Source: an uncultured Thermomicrobiales bacterium (GTDB lineage: Bacteria > Chloroflexota > Chloroflexia > Thermomicrobiales > UBA6265). From it: a DNA stretch of 64,000 bases. The translations under genes and the position numbers were made by a program. The stretch spans positions 62,001 through 126,000 of the forward strand of contig CADCWI010000092.1 of assembly GCA_902806355.1 (NCBI GenBank), in the 5' to 3' direction. The notes beneath the pieces were generated by a model. It made no database searches and had not been told where the DNA came from. It was given only the letters and a program-made list of their open reading frames with translations. Of the stretch, positions 28,070 to 36,430 are shown one piece after another (within the stretch, counting starts at the first letter, position 1; the number at the start of each line of letters is the position of its first letter).

Positions 28070-28099
28070 AGTATAGAGTGCGTCGAAGAGGAGTGTCAA
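28070..28099 (-). promoter_or_regulatory. sigma70 promoter of the leuS leader
   Basis: On the minus strand TTGACA (28099-28094) and TATACT (28075-28070) are 18 nt apart, a near-consensus pair. The start site should be near 28063, upstream of all T-box elements and of the tRNA. Confidence 0.88.
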
Positions 28100-28146
28100 T
28101 TCAATGAGTCAGTTGCCATTCCGCGTTCGTGAAGGAAGGATCCGCA

Positions 28147-28830
28147 ATGTCTGACAGGCATCTCGCCAATTCTCCTACGCCTGTGGACTCGTCGGATGGG
28201 CGGGAACACAACGACTCCACCGTCGAGCGGATCATGAGCCGACTTGACGAGATGCATACCGCCCGAGAGCAGGCAATCCGCGAGGGCCGTGACATCATCC
28301 GGAACTCGGCGAACGCGATTCGTGCGCTCCATCGCGGAGACGTGGCGGTCGCAACCGCACTGATCGACGAGACCGCCATGAAGATCCAGGCGGTCAGGAC
28401 CGCGACGGCGGCACATCCCAGCATCTACTGGGCCGGATATGTGCAGGACGCGATGAAGGAATATGCGGAGGCAGCCATCACGTCCGCGATTCTGCAGAAC
28501 GCCCCCGTTCCGTCACCCGAAACGCTGGGCGTTGAGGACGCCGCTTATCTGAATGGTCTTGCTGAGGCGGCAAGCGAACTTCGCCGGGACTGCCTTGATG
28601 CGTTGCGAGCCGCCGATACGGAGCGGGCTATTCATCTTCTCGACCACATGGACACTATTTACACCGAGCTAGTCATCGTCGATTTTCCGGATGCGATGAC
28701 TGGAGGGCTCCGCCGAACAACCGATCAGTTACGGGCCGTGCTCGAGCGCACTCGTGGAGACGTCACCCTTTCGGTGCGCCAGGAGCGTCTCGAGAAAGCA
28801 CTTCGTGCGAGAGAAGACCATCTGCGCTAG
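28147..28830 (+). CDS. Translin/TRAX-family protein
   Basis: 227 aa, all-helical. After a polar N-terminus, residues 40-60 (REQAIREGRDIIRNSANAIR) and 61-110 match the translin fold. KEYAEA at 104-109 aligns with the QEYVEA of human TRAX, preserving the two Glu of the E-x-x-E pair (105, 108). The C-terminus has DFPDAMTGGLRR and LERTRGDVTLSVRQERLEKAL, typical of translins. Translin-TRAX octamers (C3PO) are RNA-binding RNases. AAGGAAGGA at 28131-28139 supports the ATG at 28147. Its 3' end overlaps the convergent DUF192 gene by 68 bp. Confidence 0.82.
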   Translation: MSDRHLANSPTPVDSSDGREHNDSTVERIMSRLDEMHTAREQAIREGRDIIRNSANAIRALHRGDVAVATALIDETAMKIQAVRTATAAHPSIYWAGYVQDAMKEYAEAAITSAILQNAPVPSPETLGVEDAAYLNGLAEAASELRRDCLDALRAADTERAIHLLDHMDTIYTELVIVDFPDAMTGGLRRTTDQLRAVLERTRGDVTLSVRQERLEKALRAREDHLR

Positions 28831-29332
28831 CGAGATCCTCCGGAATGCGAACCTCGGTCCCTTCACCGTATCCGTTGCCCGCCAGCCACCCCGCCGGCAC
28901 CTCCAGGACCAATGAAACCGGTTGCCCAGACGAAAACCGCTCGCGATCTACATCTTCAGTTCCTGGCGGGTCCGGGCAGACAGATTCCGCCGCGCCGGTG
29001 ATCCTTCCCGCCTCGATCCAGACGATATCCAGGCAGAACCGCATTCCTCTCATCCAGAACGTGCGGGGCTCTGCCGTCGGGAACACGAAGAGCATGCCCG
29101 TTCCCGGCGCTAGCCCGTTCCGGTAGCCGAGCCCCAGGGACTGCTCGTCCTGCTCGAGAGCCAGGTCGACAGTCAGGGGGGTATCGCCCACGGTGACGTC
29201 CGCGGTCTGTCGCGCCTCCGGAAACGCCGTTCGCCATGGGGGAACGGCGTCACCCTGAGCCGCCCCGGGGGCGGCACCGGTCATGACGGTCAACATGAGA
29301 AGCGCGACGGTGACAAGCTTTCGGCGCTTCAT
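28763..29332 (-). CDS. Secreted DUF192 family protein
   Basis: 189 aa with an N-terminal signal peptide (KRRKLVTVALLMLTVMTGAAPGAAQG, cleavage likely near AAQG). The DUF192 core follows: LALEQDEQSLGLGYRNGLAPGTGMLF, TFWMRGMRFCLDIVWIEAGRI, and LEVPAGWLAGNGYGEGTEV. Family function is not established. The ATG directly follows the otsB stop, so the two are likely co-transcribed. Confidence 0.85.
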   Translation of the reverse strand: MKRRKLVTVALLMLTVMTGAAPGAAQGDAVPPWRTAFPEARQTADVTVGDTPLTVDLALEQDEQSLGLGYRNGLAPGTGMLFVFPTAEPRTFWMRGMRFCLDIVWIEAGRITGAAESVCPDPPGTEDVDRERFSSGQPVSLVLEVPAGWLAGNGYGEGTEVRIPEDLASADGLLSHEVLSRDAPGAPKG

Positions 29333-30199
29333 TCAGGACACCTCACGCTCTATGCGGGCTTGTGGATGCCGCCCGCTGGATTGCAGATGATGGTTCAAGC
29401 TCTCAAGCGTGGCGACCACGCCATCGACTCCATCAAGGAGCAGATCACTGGACTCGACGACGCTTGGGGCAGTGTCGGCGGTCAAGACGCCGATGGCACA
29501 TGCCATCTTCCCACTTTGCCCGGCGATGCGGTGCAAGGCATGAAAGCCATCCACGTCCGTGACGTCATCCCCGAAGAACACCACCGCGTCGAGCCCGTGC
29601 AGGGTGACCAGGGCTTCGATCGCGGTGCCCTTGTTGACCGCCGCGAGCGGCCTCAGCTCGAATACCAGCTTGCCACCGGACAACCGCAATCCAAAATCGG
29701 CCGCGACGTCAGACGCAATCGTTGACAGCGCATTGCCGACAGCGAGCGGATCTTCGCTCAACCGGTAGTGAACGGACCCGGAGAAACGCTTGTTCTCGAA
29801 GATCACTCCGGTGAGCGATTCGATCGCTTGAAGCCGTATCCGGATTTCGGACAGCGCCGCCTCCAGCACGCGCTCCGCCTCGAGCCCAGCTGGGTGGACG
29901 GTGTGTTCGCCACGATGCGTATATTCAAGCCCATGGTTGCCAACATAAAGGAGATCAGGAATGCCAACCCGCTCCCGCGCGTCATCGGCAGCGCGACCCG
30001 TTACGATGCCAACGACTTCGACCCGCGTCGCCAACTCTCGCAATGCTAGCGCTGCCGCCGGTTCGATCCGTGCGGCATCCGGTGTCGGCGCAAGGGGACT
30101 CAGCGTTCCATCGAAATCCGTGAACAGCCCTGTTCGTCCGCTCGCTACCAGCTTGAGAAGCCTGTCAACGACCTGTTCGACAGGAGTCACATTCGGCAA
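29333..30199 (-). CDS. otsB: Trehalose-6-phosphate phosphatase
   Basis: HAD-superfamily phosphatase converting trehalose 6-phosphate to trehalose. The 288 aa protein has the nucleophile motif FTDFDGTLSPLAPTP (about 26-40), GIVTGRAADDA, YVGNHGLEY, the lysine region KLVFELRPLAAVNKG and the acidic FFGDDVTDVDGF. The TTG start at 30199 has AGGGG upstream. The synthase otsA is not in this window. It is probably in one transcript with DUF192. Confidence 0.9.
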   Translation of the reverse strand: MPNVTPVEQVVDRLLKLVASGRTGLFTDFDGTLSPLAPTPDAARIEPAAALALRELATRVEVVGIVTGRAADDARERVGIPDLLYVGNHGLEYTHRGEHTVHPAGLEAERVLEAALSEIRIRLQAIESLTGVIFENKRFSGSVHYRLSEDPLAVGNALSTIASDVAADFGLRLSGGKLVFELRPLAAVNKGTAIEALVTLHGLDAVVFFGDDVTDVDGFHALHRIAGQSGKMACAIGVLTADTAPSVVESSDLLLDGVDGVVATLESLNHHLQSSGRHPQARIEREVS

Positions 30200-30245
30200 T
30201 CCGGTTCCCCTTTTCTTTTACGCGAACGCTTTCTCGTCGTGGAGT

Positions 30246-30923
30246 TCAGGTTTCCATCTCGTATCGATAGGGCGTCCCATCCCTTGCGGCGATCCAGAGG
30301 TCTATGACTTCACCACGTTCCAGGACCGATACATGGTAATAAATGTCACCGACCGGGGCAGCTGGCGGCCCGAACGGTAAGGCTTCTGTGCTTTGGCGAA
30401 TCGTCACCCCACCGGCAGCCCCCAGCAGTGAATCCTCGGCGTACCCGGCACGAACCAGCGAATGATACACAGACAGAATCGAAAGTCCTCTTGTTTCCAG
30501 CGTCGGTATCGTCTCCGGATCGTCCTCCGCAGCTTGGACCTCGGCCGTATCGGTTCCATAGAACGCCTGTGCCGATTTCGAGAAATACGTCGCTTCCCAC
30601 TGATATCCGGTTTCCAGCAATGGACACCCAAGACGAAGGGCAACGAGGCGAGCATCCTCTTCCCACTCCTTCGCCAATTGGGTAACCCGATCGATCCCCG
30701 GTTTCAGGGTCGCATCTGCGGCTTCGAGATCGCGGACCCGCAATCGACCATCGAAGCATGGCTGACTCGTATCGGTCTCCCCCGGCAACGTCTCCGGCGT
30801 GCCAGAGTCCTGCGCCGATGTGGTCGTAACCAGACTCATCGTCATCAGCGCGACGATCACACGACTCAGGCGATATCGTGACGTGTATCGTGATGCATGA
30901 ATGCGGCTGTTGCTGTCTTTCAA
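30246..30923 (-). CDS. Secreted protein of unknown function
   Basis: About 225 aa from a TTG at 30923, or 204 aa from a GTG at 30860; neither start has a strong ribosome binding site. The hydrophobic stretch VIVALMTMSLVTTTSAQ is a signal peptide with likely cleavage after SAQ. The mature part has two Cys (PCFDGR, GCPLLETG) that could pair. No family recognised. The frame is open up to 31259 but overlaps the divergent cysS start. Confidence 0.55.
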   Translation of the reverse strand: MKDSNSRIHASRYTSRYRLSRVIVALMTMSLVTTTSAQDSGTPETLPGETDTSQPCFDGRLRVRDLEAADATLKPGIDRVTQLAKEWEEDARLVALRLGCPLLETGYQWEATYFSKSAQAFYGTDTAEVQAAEDDPETIPTLETRGLSILSVYHSLVRAGYAEDSLLGAAGGVTIRQSTEALPFGPPAAPVGDIYYHVSVLERGEVIDLWIAARDGTPYRYEMET

Positions 30924-31206
30924 GGGTCTACCCCGGAATTGGAAAGCTGGCTGACAACCGGTCAGAGACGGTGTGTCACCGGGTCTGGTGTACGAGTGTG
31001 CCAACGGTGCGCTTCCCGCCTGATCCGCAGAATGAGCAGCGTGGAGCAGTCCTGGCACTGGGATATACTTTAGTGCATATACACAGCCTGACTCAGGTTG
31101 CGCGGGCGGGATTGGCTTTCGATCCGATTGGTAGAAAACCAATCCTTGCTCGCGCCCTCCTTCGTCCACCTTTCGTCCAGCACTCGCGATCCGGAGCCAC
31201 TCACGC

Positions 31207-32409
31207 ATGCGGTTATTCAATACGCAATCGCAGTCGATCGAACAGTTCGAGGTCATCAATGGACGCGTCGGAATCTATACATGTGGCATCACCCCCTATG
31301 ACACCACACATGCCGGCCATGCGTTCCTCTTTCTCACATTCGATGTACTCGTCCGATACCTGCGGGACCGTGGTCATGATGTGACGTACGTCCAGAACGT
31401 GACCGACATCGACGACGATATCCTGCGCAAGGCCGCTGAACTTGGCGTGCCATGGGATGACCTCGGTCGACGGGAGACGGCCAAGTACCGCACGGACATG
31501 CGGAACCTCAACGCACTCGATCCGGACCACTATGTCGCGGTGACAGCGCATATCAACGAGATCGTGGCCCTGATCTCCCAACTTGTGGACAGGGGAGTTG
31601 CCTACGAAGTCAACGGCAGCGTCTATTACGCGGTCGACAAGGACCCTGACTTCGGTAAGCTAAGCCACATCCCGAGGGGCGGCATGCTGGCGGTCGCGAA
31701 CGAGCGTGGCAACAAGCCGGACGATCCCAACAAGCGGGATCCCCTTGACTTCGTGCTGTGGCAGGCCGGTGCTCCCGGGGAACCAACCTGGGATTCACCG
31801 TGGAGCAAGGGCCGGCCAGGGTGGCACATCGAGTGCAGCGCGATGTCCATGGCCTACCTTGGAAACACCGTGGACATCCATGGCGGGGGTTACGATCTCA
31901 TCTTCCCGCACCATGAATGCGAGATCGCGCAGTCCGAGATCGCGACCGGAGTCAAACCATTCGCCCGATACTGGATGCATGTTGCCATGGTCAAGTATCA
32001 GGGCGAGAAGATGAGCAAATCACTCGGCAACCTGGTGCTGGTCAGTGACGTCCTCAAGGATTCGAGCGCCGATGCGTTTCGGCTCTACCTGCTTTCCAAT
32101 CACTACCGCACCGAATGGGAATACGAGGATGACACGATTGACCAGTGGGCGTCGGTAGCGAACGATCTCCGCGAAGCTGCCGAGTTCCCAGCGTACGGTG
32201 TCGAGGACATCCTGGACATGTCGCGCCAGCGACAACGGTTCTATGATGCGCTCGACAACGATCTGGATACGCCTCAGGCGATCACGGTGCTGCACGAGAT
32301 CGCTCAGGCAATCCTTGAAGCTCCTGAGGAAGACGATATCCGCCAGGCACAGGACACCTTGCGTGCCCTCAGTGACGTGCTCGGTCTCGATCTCCAGGGA
32401 TCCCGTTAG
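31207..32409 (+). CDS. cysS: Cysteinyl-tRNA synthetase (MshC-like motif)
   Basis: Class I ligase activating cysteine. 400 aa: YTCGITPYDTTHAGHA (25-40; Cys26 is a zinc ligand, THAGHA the HIGH-type signature), NVTDIDDDIL, WHIECSAMS (Cys210), FPHHECEIAQSE (His235 and Glu239, zinc ligands as in CysRS) and EKMSKSLGN (267-275). The CGITPYD form is typical of MshC, while HHExEIAQSE is CysRS-like. The C-terminus is about 60 residues shorter than E. coli CysRS, truncating the anticodon-binding part. I favour CysRS. TATACT at 31064-31069 may be its -10 box. Confidence 0.85.
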   Translation: MRLFNTQSQSIEQFEVINGRVGIYTCGITPYDTTHAGHAFLFLTFDVLVRYLRDRGHDVTYVQNVTDIDDDILRKAAELGVPWDDLGRRETAKYRTDMRNLNALDPDHYVAVTAHINEIVALISQLVDRGVAYEVNGSVYYAVDKDPDFGKLSHIPRGGMLAVANERGNKPDDPNKRDPLDFVLWQAGAPGEPTWDSPWSKGRPGWHIECSAMSMAYLGNTVDIHGGGYDLIFPHHECEIAQSEIATGVKPFARYWMHVAMVKYQGEKMSKSLGNLVLVSDVLKDSSADAFRLYLLSNHYRTEWEYEDDTIDQWASVANDLREAAEFPAYGVEDILDMSRQRQRFYDALDNDLDTPQAITVLHEIAQAILEAPEEDDIRQAQDTLRALSDVLGLDLQGSR

Positions 32410-32443
32410 GCACCCGATCGAACCTGTTCCGCAGTCGAGGTGT

Positions 32444-32590
32444 TATACTTCCGCGATGCCCGAAATTTCGGGCTATCTTCATGTAATTACGATGTCGAAG
32501 GCAGCAAAAGCCTTCGTCCTTTCTCCTCCGGGGTGCCGGCATACGCTGCCCGCGACATCCGGGGGAAACCCGAAGGAAGGGGTTCAATCT
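32444..32590 (+). promoter_or_regulatory. rpsF promoter and leader
   Basis: An extended -10 (TGT-TATACT, -10 hexamer at 32444-32449) lies 142 nt before rpsF. Immediately after the probable start site is the perfect palindrome CCCGAAATTTCGGG (32459-32472), then a hairpin CGAAGGC/GCCTTCG near 32489-32511. A leader of this length fits an autoregulated ribosomal-protein mRNA such as the S6:S18 type, but I could not confirm that motif. Confidence 0.5.
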
Positions 32591-33421
32591 TTGGTTACAA
32601 CTGCACGTGAGCCACGAGCTTACGAGATCATGGCGGTGTTCCTGCCTGAACTGGCGGATGAAGACCTCACCGCCCAGCTCGATCGCGCCAGCGGTTACAT
32701 CACGAGTGTCGGCGGCACGATCAAGGAAGTGCTGACCGATTCCCCATGGGGCCGGCGCCGTCTCGCCTACCCGATCCGGTTCAACAGCCAGGACTTCCGG
32801 GACGGCTTCTACGCCGTCTATCACTTCGATCTCGAGCCGTCGGCCATGGTTGACATCGAGCGGGAGCTGAAGCTCGACACCAGGGTCATGCGCTATCTCG
32901 TCGTACACGATGATCCAAAGGCGGGTGAGCGCAACACGGGCAGACCGGCGGAGGATGTCGGCGCCGACAATGCGGCTGTAGCGGACGCTCCCCACGGCGA
33001 ACCACCCGCCGCACCCACCGACAGTATGACCGATGAGGCTGCAGCGGACGCTCCCTCCGGCGAAGCACCCGCCGCGGCCACGACAGTGCCCACCGACAGT
33101 ACGACCGATGCGGCGCCAGAGGAGCTCGCGCTGGCAACATCCGTTCCCGCCAGTGCACAGGTTGGCGCGGAGGAAGCAGCCCCGGACGCCATGTCCGCAC
33201 CGATGGAGTCGACACAAGCAACGACTGCTGGTGATGTGGCGGCGAACGCGTCTCCTGGGTCGGTGTCAGACATGTCGGCGGAAGCCTCGACGCCTCAGGA
33301 AGCTTCGCTCGATGCAGCAGCTCCTTCTCCAGACAACGCATCCGAAGCGGCTCCAGCCGACGCCGAAGCGGAGGTACCAGCCGCTGACAATTCCGCGACT
33401 GATTCCGAGCAGGAGGACTAG
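32591..33421 (+). CDS. rpsF: 30S ribosomal protein S6 with long acidic tail
   Basis: Binds S18 and 16S rRNA in the 30S subunit. The S6 core is residues 1 to about 108: AYEIMAVFLPELADEDL, GGTIKEVLTDSPWGRRRLAYPI, GFYAVYHFDLEPSAM, LDTRVMRYLVV. About 168 more residues of Ala/Pro/Thr/Ser with Asp/Glu follow, far beyond the usual S6 length (about 95-135). The TTG start has GGAAGGGG at 32575-32582. The tail includes a degenerate direct repeat (32972-33112). The stop is immediately followed by the ssb start codon. Confidence 0.92.
   Translation: MVTTAREPRAYEIMAVFLPELADEDLTAQLDRASGYITSVGGTIKEVLTDSPWGRRRLAYPIRFNSQDFRDGFYAVYHFDLEPSAMVDIERELKLDTRVMRYLVVHDDPKAGERNTGRPAEDVGADNAAVADAPHGEPPAAPTDSMTDEAAADAPSGEAPAAATTVPTDSTTDAAPEELALATSVPASAQVGAEEAAPDAMSAPMESTQATTAGDVAANASPGSVSDMSAEASTPQEASLDAAAPSPDNASEAAPADAEAEVPAADNSATDSEQED
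32972..33112 (+). repeat. Degenerate tandem repeat in the rpsF tail
   Basis: Two imperfect units (about 32972-33037 and 33038-33112) encode related peptides built on ADAPxGExPAA and PTDSxTD. The repeat explains part of the unusual C-terminal extension. Confidence 0.6.
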
Positions 33422-33955
33422 ATGGCAAGCTTCGCGAAAGTAGCCCTGGTTGGCAACCTCGGGGCTGACCCCGAAACGAAGTACACCCCGAGTGGCACCA
33501 TGGTTGTTGAGCTCCGCGTGGCGGTAAATCCGCGGCAGCGGGGTCAACAGGGACAGCAACAAGGCCAGGGCCAGGACGATGCAAAACCGACCTGGTACCG
33601 GGTTTCGGCATGGGATCGTCTCGCGGACCGGATCGATCGATTGACGCAACAGGGGTACCTGGCGAAAGGCCGGCAACTTTACGTCGAAGGTCGACTCGAA
33701 CCGCGTGAGTTCACTGGCAACGACGGACAGGTTCGCACGTCGTTCGATGTCACCATGACGGACTTTCAGTTCGTCGGCGAGCGACGCGATAGCGACCAGG
33801 CGGCTGGCGACGGGACCGGTGGCGGGTATGGAACTGCCTCTGGTGGCGGAAACTTCGGAAACACCAGCGATGCAGGCGGCGGTCAGGGTAGTGGCAATCG
33901 ACGCCAGAACTTCAACGACTCACCCGCCAGCGACATGGATGACATCCCGTTCTGA
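33422..33955 (+). CDS. ssb: Single-stranded DNA-binding protein
   Basis: Coats ssDNA in replication and repair. 177 aa: an OB-fold (FAKVALVGNLGADPETKYTPSG, TWYRVSAWDRLADRI, GRQLYVEGRLEPREF), a glycine-rich flexible linker (about 130-165) and the acidic tip DMDDIPF that recruits partner proteins. A Gln/Gly-rich insertion (RGQQGQQQGQGQ) sits in the L23-type loop. Part of the rpsF-ssb-rpsR unit; directly abuts rpsF. Confidence 0.95.
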   Translation: MASFAKVALVGNLGADPETKYTPSGTMVVELRVAVNPRQRGQQGQQQGQGQDDAKPTWYRVSAWDRLADRIDRLTQQGYLAKGRQLYVEGRLEPREFTGNDGQVRTSFDVTMTDFQFVGERRDSDQAAGDGTGGGYGTASGGGNFGNTSDAGGGQGSGNRRQNFNDSPASDMDDIPF

Positions 33956-34009
33956 CGCGCAGGTTCAACCTGATTGCGAGAGCCGAAGGAAACCAGGAAA
34001 GCGAATAAT

Positions 34010-34444
34010 ATGGCAGACAACCAGAATAGAGACAGCAGAGAGAGCCGTGGCCCAAGCGCCGGGCCTGCCCAGGAAGGTCGCCCGCAAGGCTCCCGCTTCG
34101 GTGGACCCCAGGGCCAGCGAGGCGAACGTGACGGTGATGGTGATCGCCGGCGGCCAGGTGGTCCCGCCGGTGCCGGAGGTCCTGGTGGCGCTGGCGGACG
34201 CCGTTCCGGCGGCGGCCGTTATTCGCCGCGACGGAAGGTTTGTGCCTTCTGTGTCGACAATATCGGGCACGTGGACTACAAGGACATCGCGCGGCTCCGG
34301 CGACACGTTGGCGAACGTGGCAAGATCGAGCCGCGACGGAAGCTTGGTACGTGCGCCCGTCACCAGCGGTCGCTGACGGTCGCGATCAAGCGCGCGCGCT
34401 ATATCGGTCTCATTCCTTTCACCAGCTCCACCGGGCGCAACTAG
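34010..34444 (+). CDS. rpsR: 30S ribosomal protein S18 with Gly/Arg-rich extension
   Basis: Partner of S6 in the 30S platform. 144 aa: residues 1 to about 68 are a Gly/Arg/Pro-rich extension, then the S18 core [17 protein letters not shown] through [29 protein letters not shown]. The CxxC plus CxxH residues make this the probable zinc-binding (C+) form. The ATG at 34010 has an AGGA upstream. Third gene of rpsF-ssb-rpsR; rplI is not next. Confidence 0.93.
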   Translation: MADNQNRDSRESRGPSAGPAQEGRPQGSRFGGPQGQRGERDGDGDRRRPGGPAGAGGPGGAGGRRSGGGRYSPRRKVCAFCVDNIGHVDYKDIARLRRHVGERGKIEPRRKLGTCARHQRSLTVAIKRARYIGLIPFTSSTGRN

Positions 34445-34496
34445 TATCACTCCGTCTGCAAGTGCGTCTGACGACGTTTCGATTGTCAGCAGAACC

Positions 34497-34532
34497 GGCG
34501 CGCCAGTATCCAGGAATCTGGATTGGCGCGCC
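34497..34532. terminator. Hairpin after rpsR
   Basis: GGCGCGCCA-(gt)-ATCCAG pairs with CTGGAT-TGGCGCGCC around a GAAT loop: 15 bp with a 2-nt bulge. There is no T-tract, so it may be an I-shaped terminator or an RNA end-stabiliser. Confidence 0.6.
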
Positions 34533-34612
34533 GTATTCGTTCCAGGCGGTCCTGCCAGTGTGGCGGCCACCTGGTGCCGGCTTCCTGAGATGGAATGGGG
34601 TTGTCATCCAGA

Positions 34613-36133
34613 ATGAATACCGGACCTGATCGGATCTCCCGTGTCACGGGTAACTTGCGACGTCGGACGGCTCGACCATCCACACCCCAGCGACGCCGGA
34701 GCCGGCGAGAGCAGGAATCGCGCTATCAGCGGATCTTCCTGTTGTCGATGATCGCCGCGGCAGCGCTCATCGTGCTGATCCTGGGCAGCGGTATCGTGTA
34801 TGAGTATGTGATCAAGCCCAACGCGGTCCTCGCCGAAGTCAACGGTCACGAGATACGCCGCAAGGACTACTGGAAGTATCAATCGGTCGTGCTCTATAAC
34901 CAGGCGCGTCAGTACGAGGCGTTCGCGGCGCAGACGGCCGGACAGCAACAGCAACAGTTCCTCCAATTCGCGGCGACGTTCGATCAGCAGCGCGAGGACA
35001 TCTGGGGGAGCACCGAAGTCAGTGACACGACAGTCCGGCAGATGATCGATGACCGCTTGTACGTCGATGGCGCGGCCGAGATGGGAATCACCGTCAGTGA
35101 CGAAGAGGCCGATCTCTTTGCGCTGAATGCATTCGCGTCTGAGGACGCGCCCCTGATCACTCCGCTTCCTTCACCAACGCCGATTCCGGAACGTATAGTG
35201 GCGGCCACGCAGACGGCGGAAGCCCGTGCGACCGAGGAATCCATCTCTCTCGGCACGCCTGCCGCTCCTGCCCAGGCAATTCCGGTGTCGGGCAGTCCTG
35301 TTCCGGGCTCCCCGGTGCCCGCCACTCCCTCCGCAGTGGTGGCTCCGGAGAATGCAACGCCGCCCGCGGCCCAGGCGACACCCGACCCTGTCACCGCCCG
35401 GGACAACGCAGAGGCACAATTCAACGCCTTTCAAGAGGACGTGTTCGATCAGGGCCACCTCTCGATGGAGGATTTCAAGCGGCTCTATATCATTCCGCAG
35501 GTCGTACGTACGCAGGTAGACCACGAGATTACCTCATCAGTGCCCCAGCGAGCAGATCAGGTCCGCGCCGCGCATATTCTGGTCGGCACGGAAGAGCTTG
35601 CGAACCAGCTTTACGAACAGGCGACGGGAGGGGCCGACTTCGGGCAGCTCGCCCGCACCAACTCGACGGATACGGCCACGGCGGCTACGGGTGGCCAACT
35701 CGGCTGGTTCACGCAACAGGAGCTGCCTGCACCGCTTGCTGAAGCCGCTTTCGACCTGCAGCCAGGCGAGACCAGCAAGCCGGTCCAGACCGAATTCGGC
35801 TGGCACATCATCAAGACACTAGAGCGCGAGAATGAACGCCCGTTGACGGCGGCGCAGTATCAGCTCGCGAAGGACAAGGCTGTCGAAGCCTGGCTTGAAC
35901 AACAGCGGACTGGGGCGAGCATATCGACGGAAGCAGAGGTAGAACCGTCGCCGACGCCGGCCCAGTTTGCCCCGCCGGCCGACGCACCGACTCCAGAGCC
36001 GCCTACGCCAGAAGGCAAACCGGAAGCTTCACCGGTGGCGAGCCCTGCACCGGCTCCGGGTGCAACGCCGGTCATCTCTCCCGGTCCTCGGGCAACGCCC
36101 GGCACCACACCGATCGCTACCCCGGCAGGCTGA
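34613..36133 (+). CDS. Membrane-anchored parvulin-type peptidyl-prolyl isomerase
   Basis: About 506 aa. One TM segment (about 42-64: IFLLSMIAAAALIVLILGSG) places the rest outside the cytoplasm. A SurA/PrsA-like N-region (EVNGHEIRRKDYWKYQ) is followed by a Pro/Ala/Thr-rich linker, a chaperone-like helical part, and the parvulin domain VRAAHILVGTEELANQLYEQ...GGQLGWFTQQELP...FGWHIIKTLERE. The C-terminal 80 residues are again Pro/Ala/Thr-rich. Probably folds exported proteins. ATG 34595 is an alternative start; neither has a clear ribosome binding site. Confidence 0.82.
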   Translation: MNTGPDRISRVTGNLRRRTARPSTPQRRRSRREQESRYQRIFLLSMIAAAALIVLILGSGIVYEYVIKPNAVLAEVNGHEIRRKDYWKYQSVVLYNQARQYEAFAAQTAGQQQQQFLQFAATFDQQREDIWGSTEVSDTTVRQMIDDRLYVDGAAEMGITVSDEEADLFALNAFASEDAPLITPLPSPTPIPERIVAATQTAEARATEESISLGTPAAPAQAIPVSGSPVPGSPVPATPSAVVAPENATPPAAQATPDPVTARDNAEAQFNAFQEDVFDQGHLSMEDFKRLYIIPQVVRTQVDHEITSSVPQRADQVRAAHILVGTEELANQLYEQATGGADFGQLARTNSTDTATAATGGQLGWFTQQELPAPLAEAAFDLQPGETSKPVQTEFGWHIIKTLERENERPLTAAQYQLAKDKAVEAWLEQQRTGASISTEAEVEPSPTPAQFAPPADAPTPEPPTPEGKPEASPVASPAPAPGATPVISPGPRATPGTTPIATPAG

Positions 36134-36149
36134 CCGTGGGGCATTTCGC

Positions 36150-36184
36150 GGGAGTGCAGGTCACCTGAGATGACCTGCACTCCC
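36150..36184. terminator. Hairpin after the PPIase gene
   Basis: GGGAGTGCAGGTCA (36150-36163), loop CCTGAGA, then the perfect complement (36171-36184): 14 bp, 16 nt after the stop. No T-tract follows. Confidence 0.7.
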
Positions 36185-36430
36185 GGACACAGCGTCCATC
36201 ACGGGTGATTTCACGAACAACGCCTGTCAGGTCAGTCGCTTGCCGATCCACGCGAGACCAGCCATCCGGGCCCTTGTGGTATTCTCAACTCCAACGAAAA
36301 GATTTCTGCCTGGCTCTTCACGACTCTAGAGCACGTGTCATCACCAAAGACACCGAAGGCACGCTCCAGCGGTGTTTCTGGGTCATCGTGCCGACTACGT
36401 GTCCAGACGCCGCTGCAGGAGACCTGCTCC
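36185..36430. other. Intergenic leader without visible gene
   Basis: About 245 nt between the hairpin and the next start. A frame continuing from a GTG at 36335 is open but has no ribosome binding site; the downstream GTG at 36431 is better. Confidence 0.35.
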
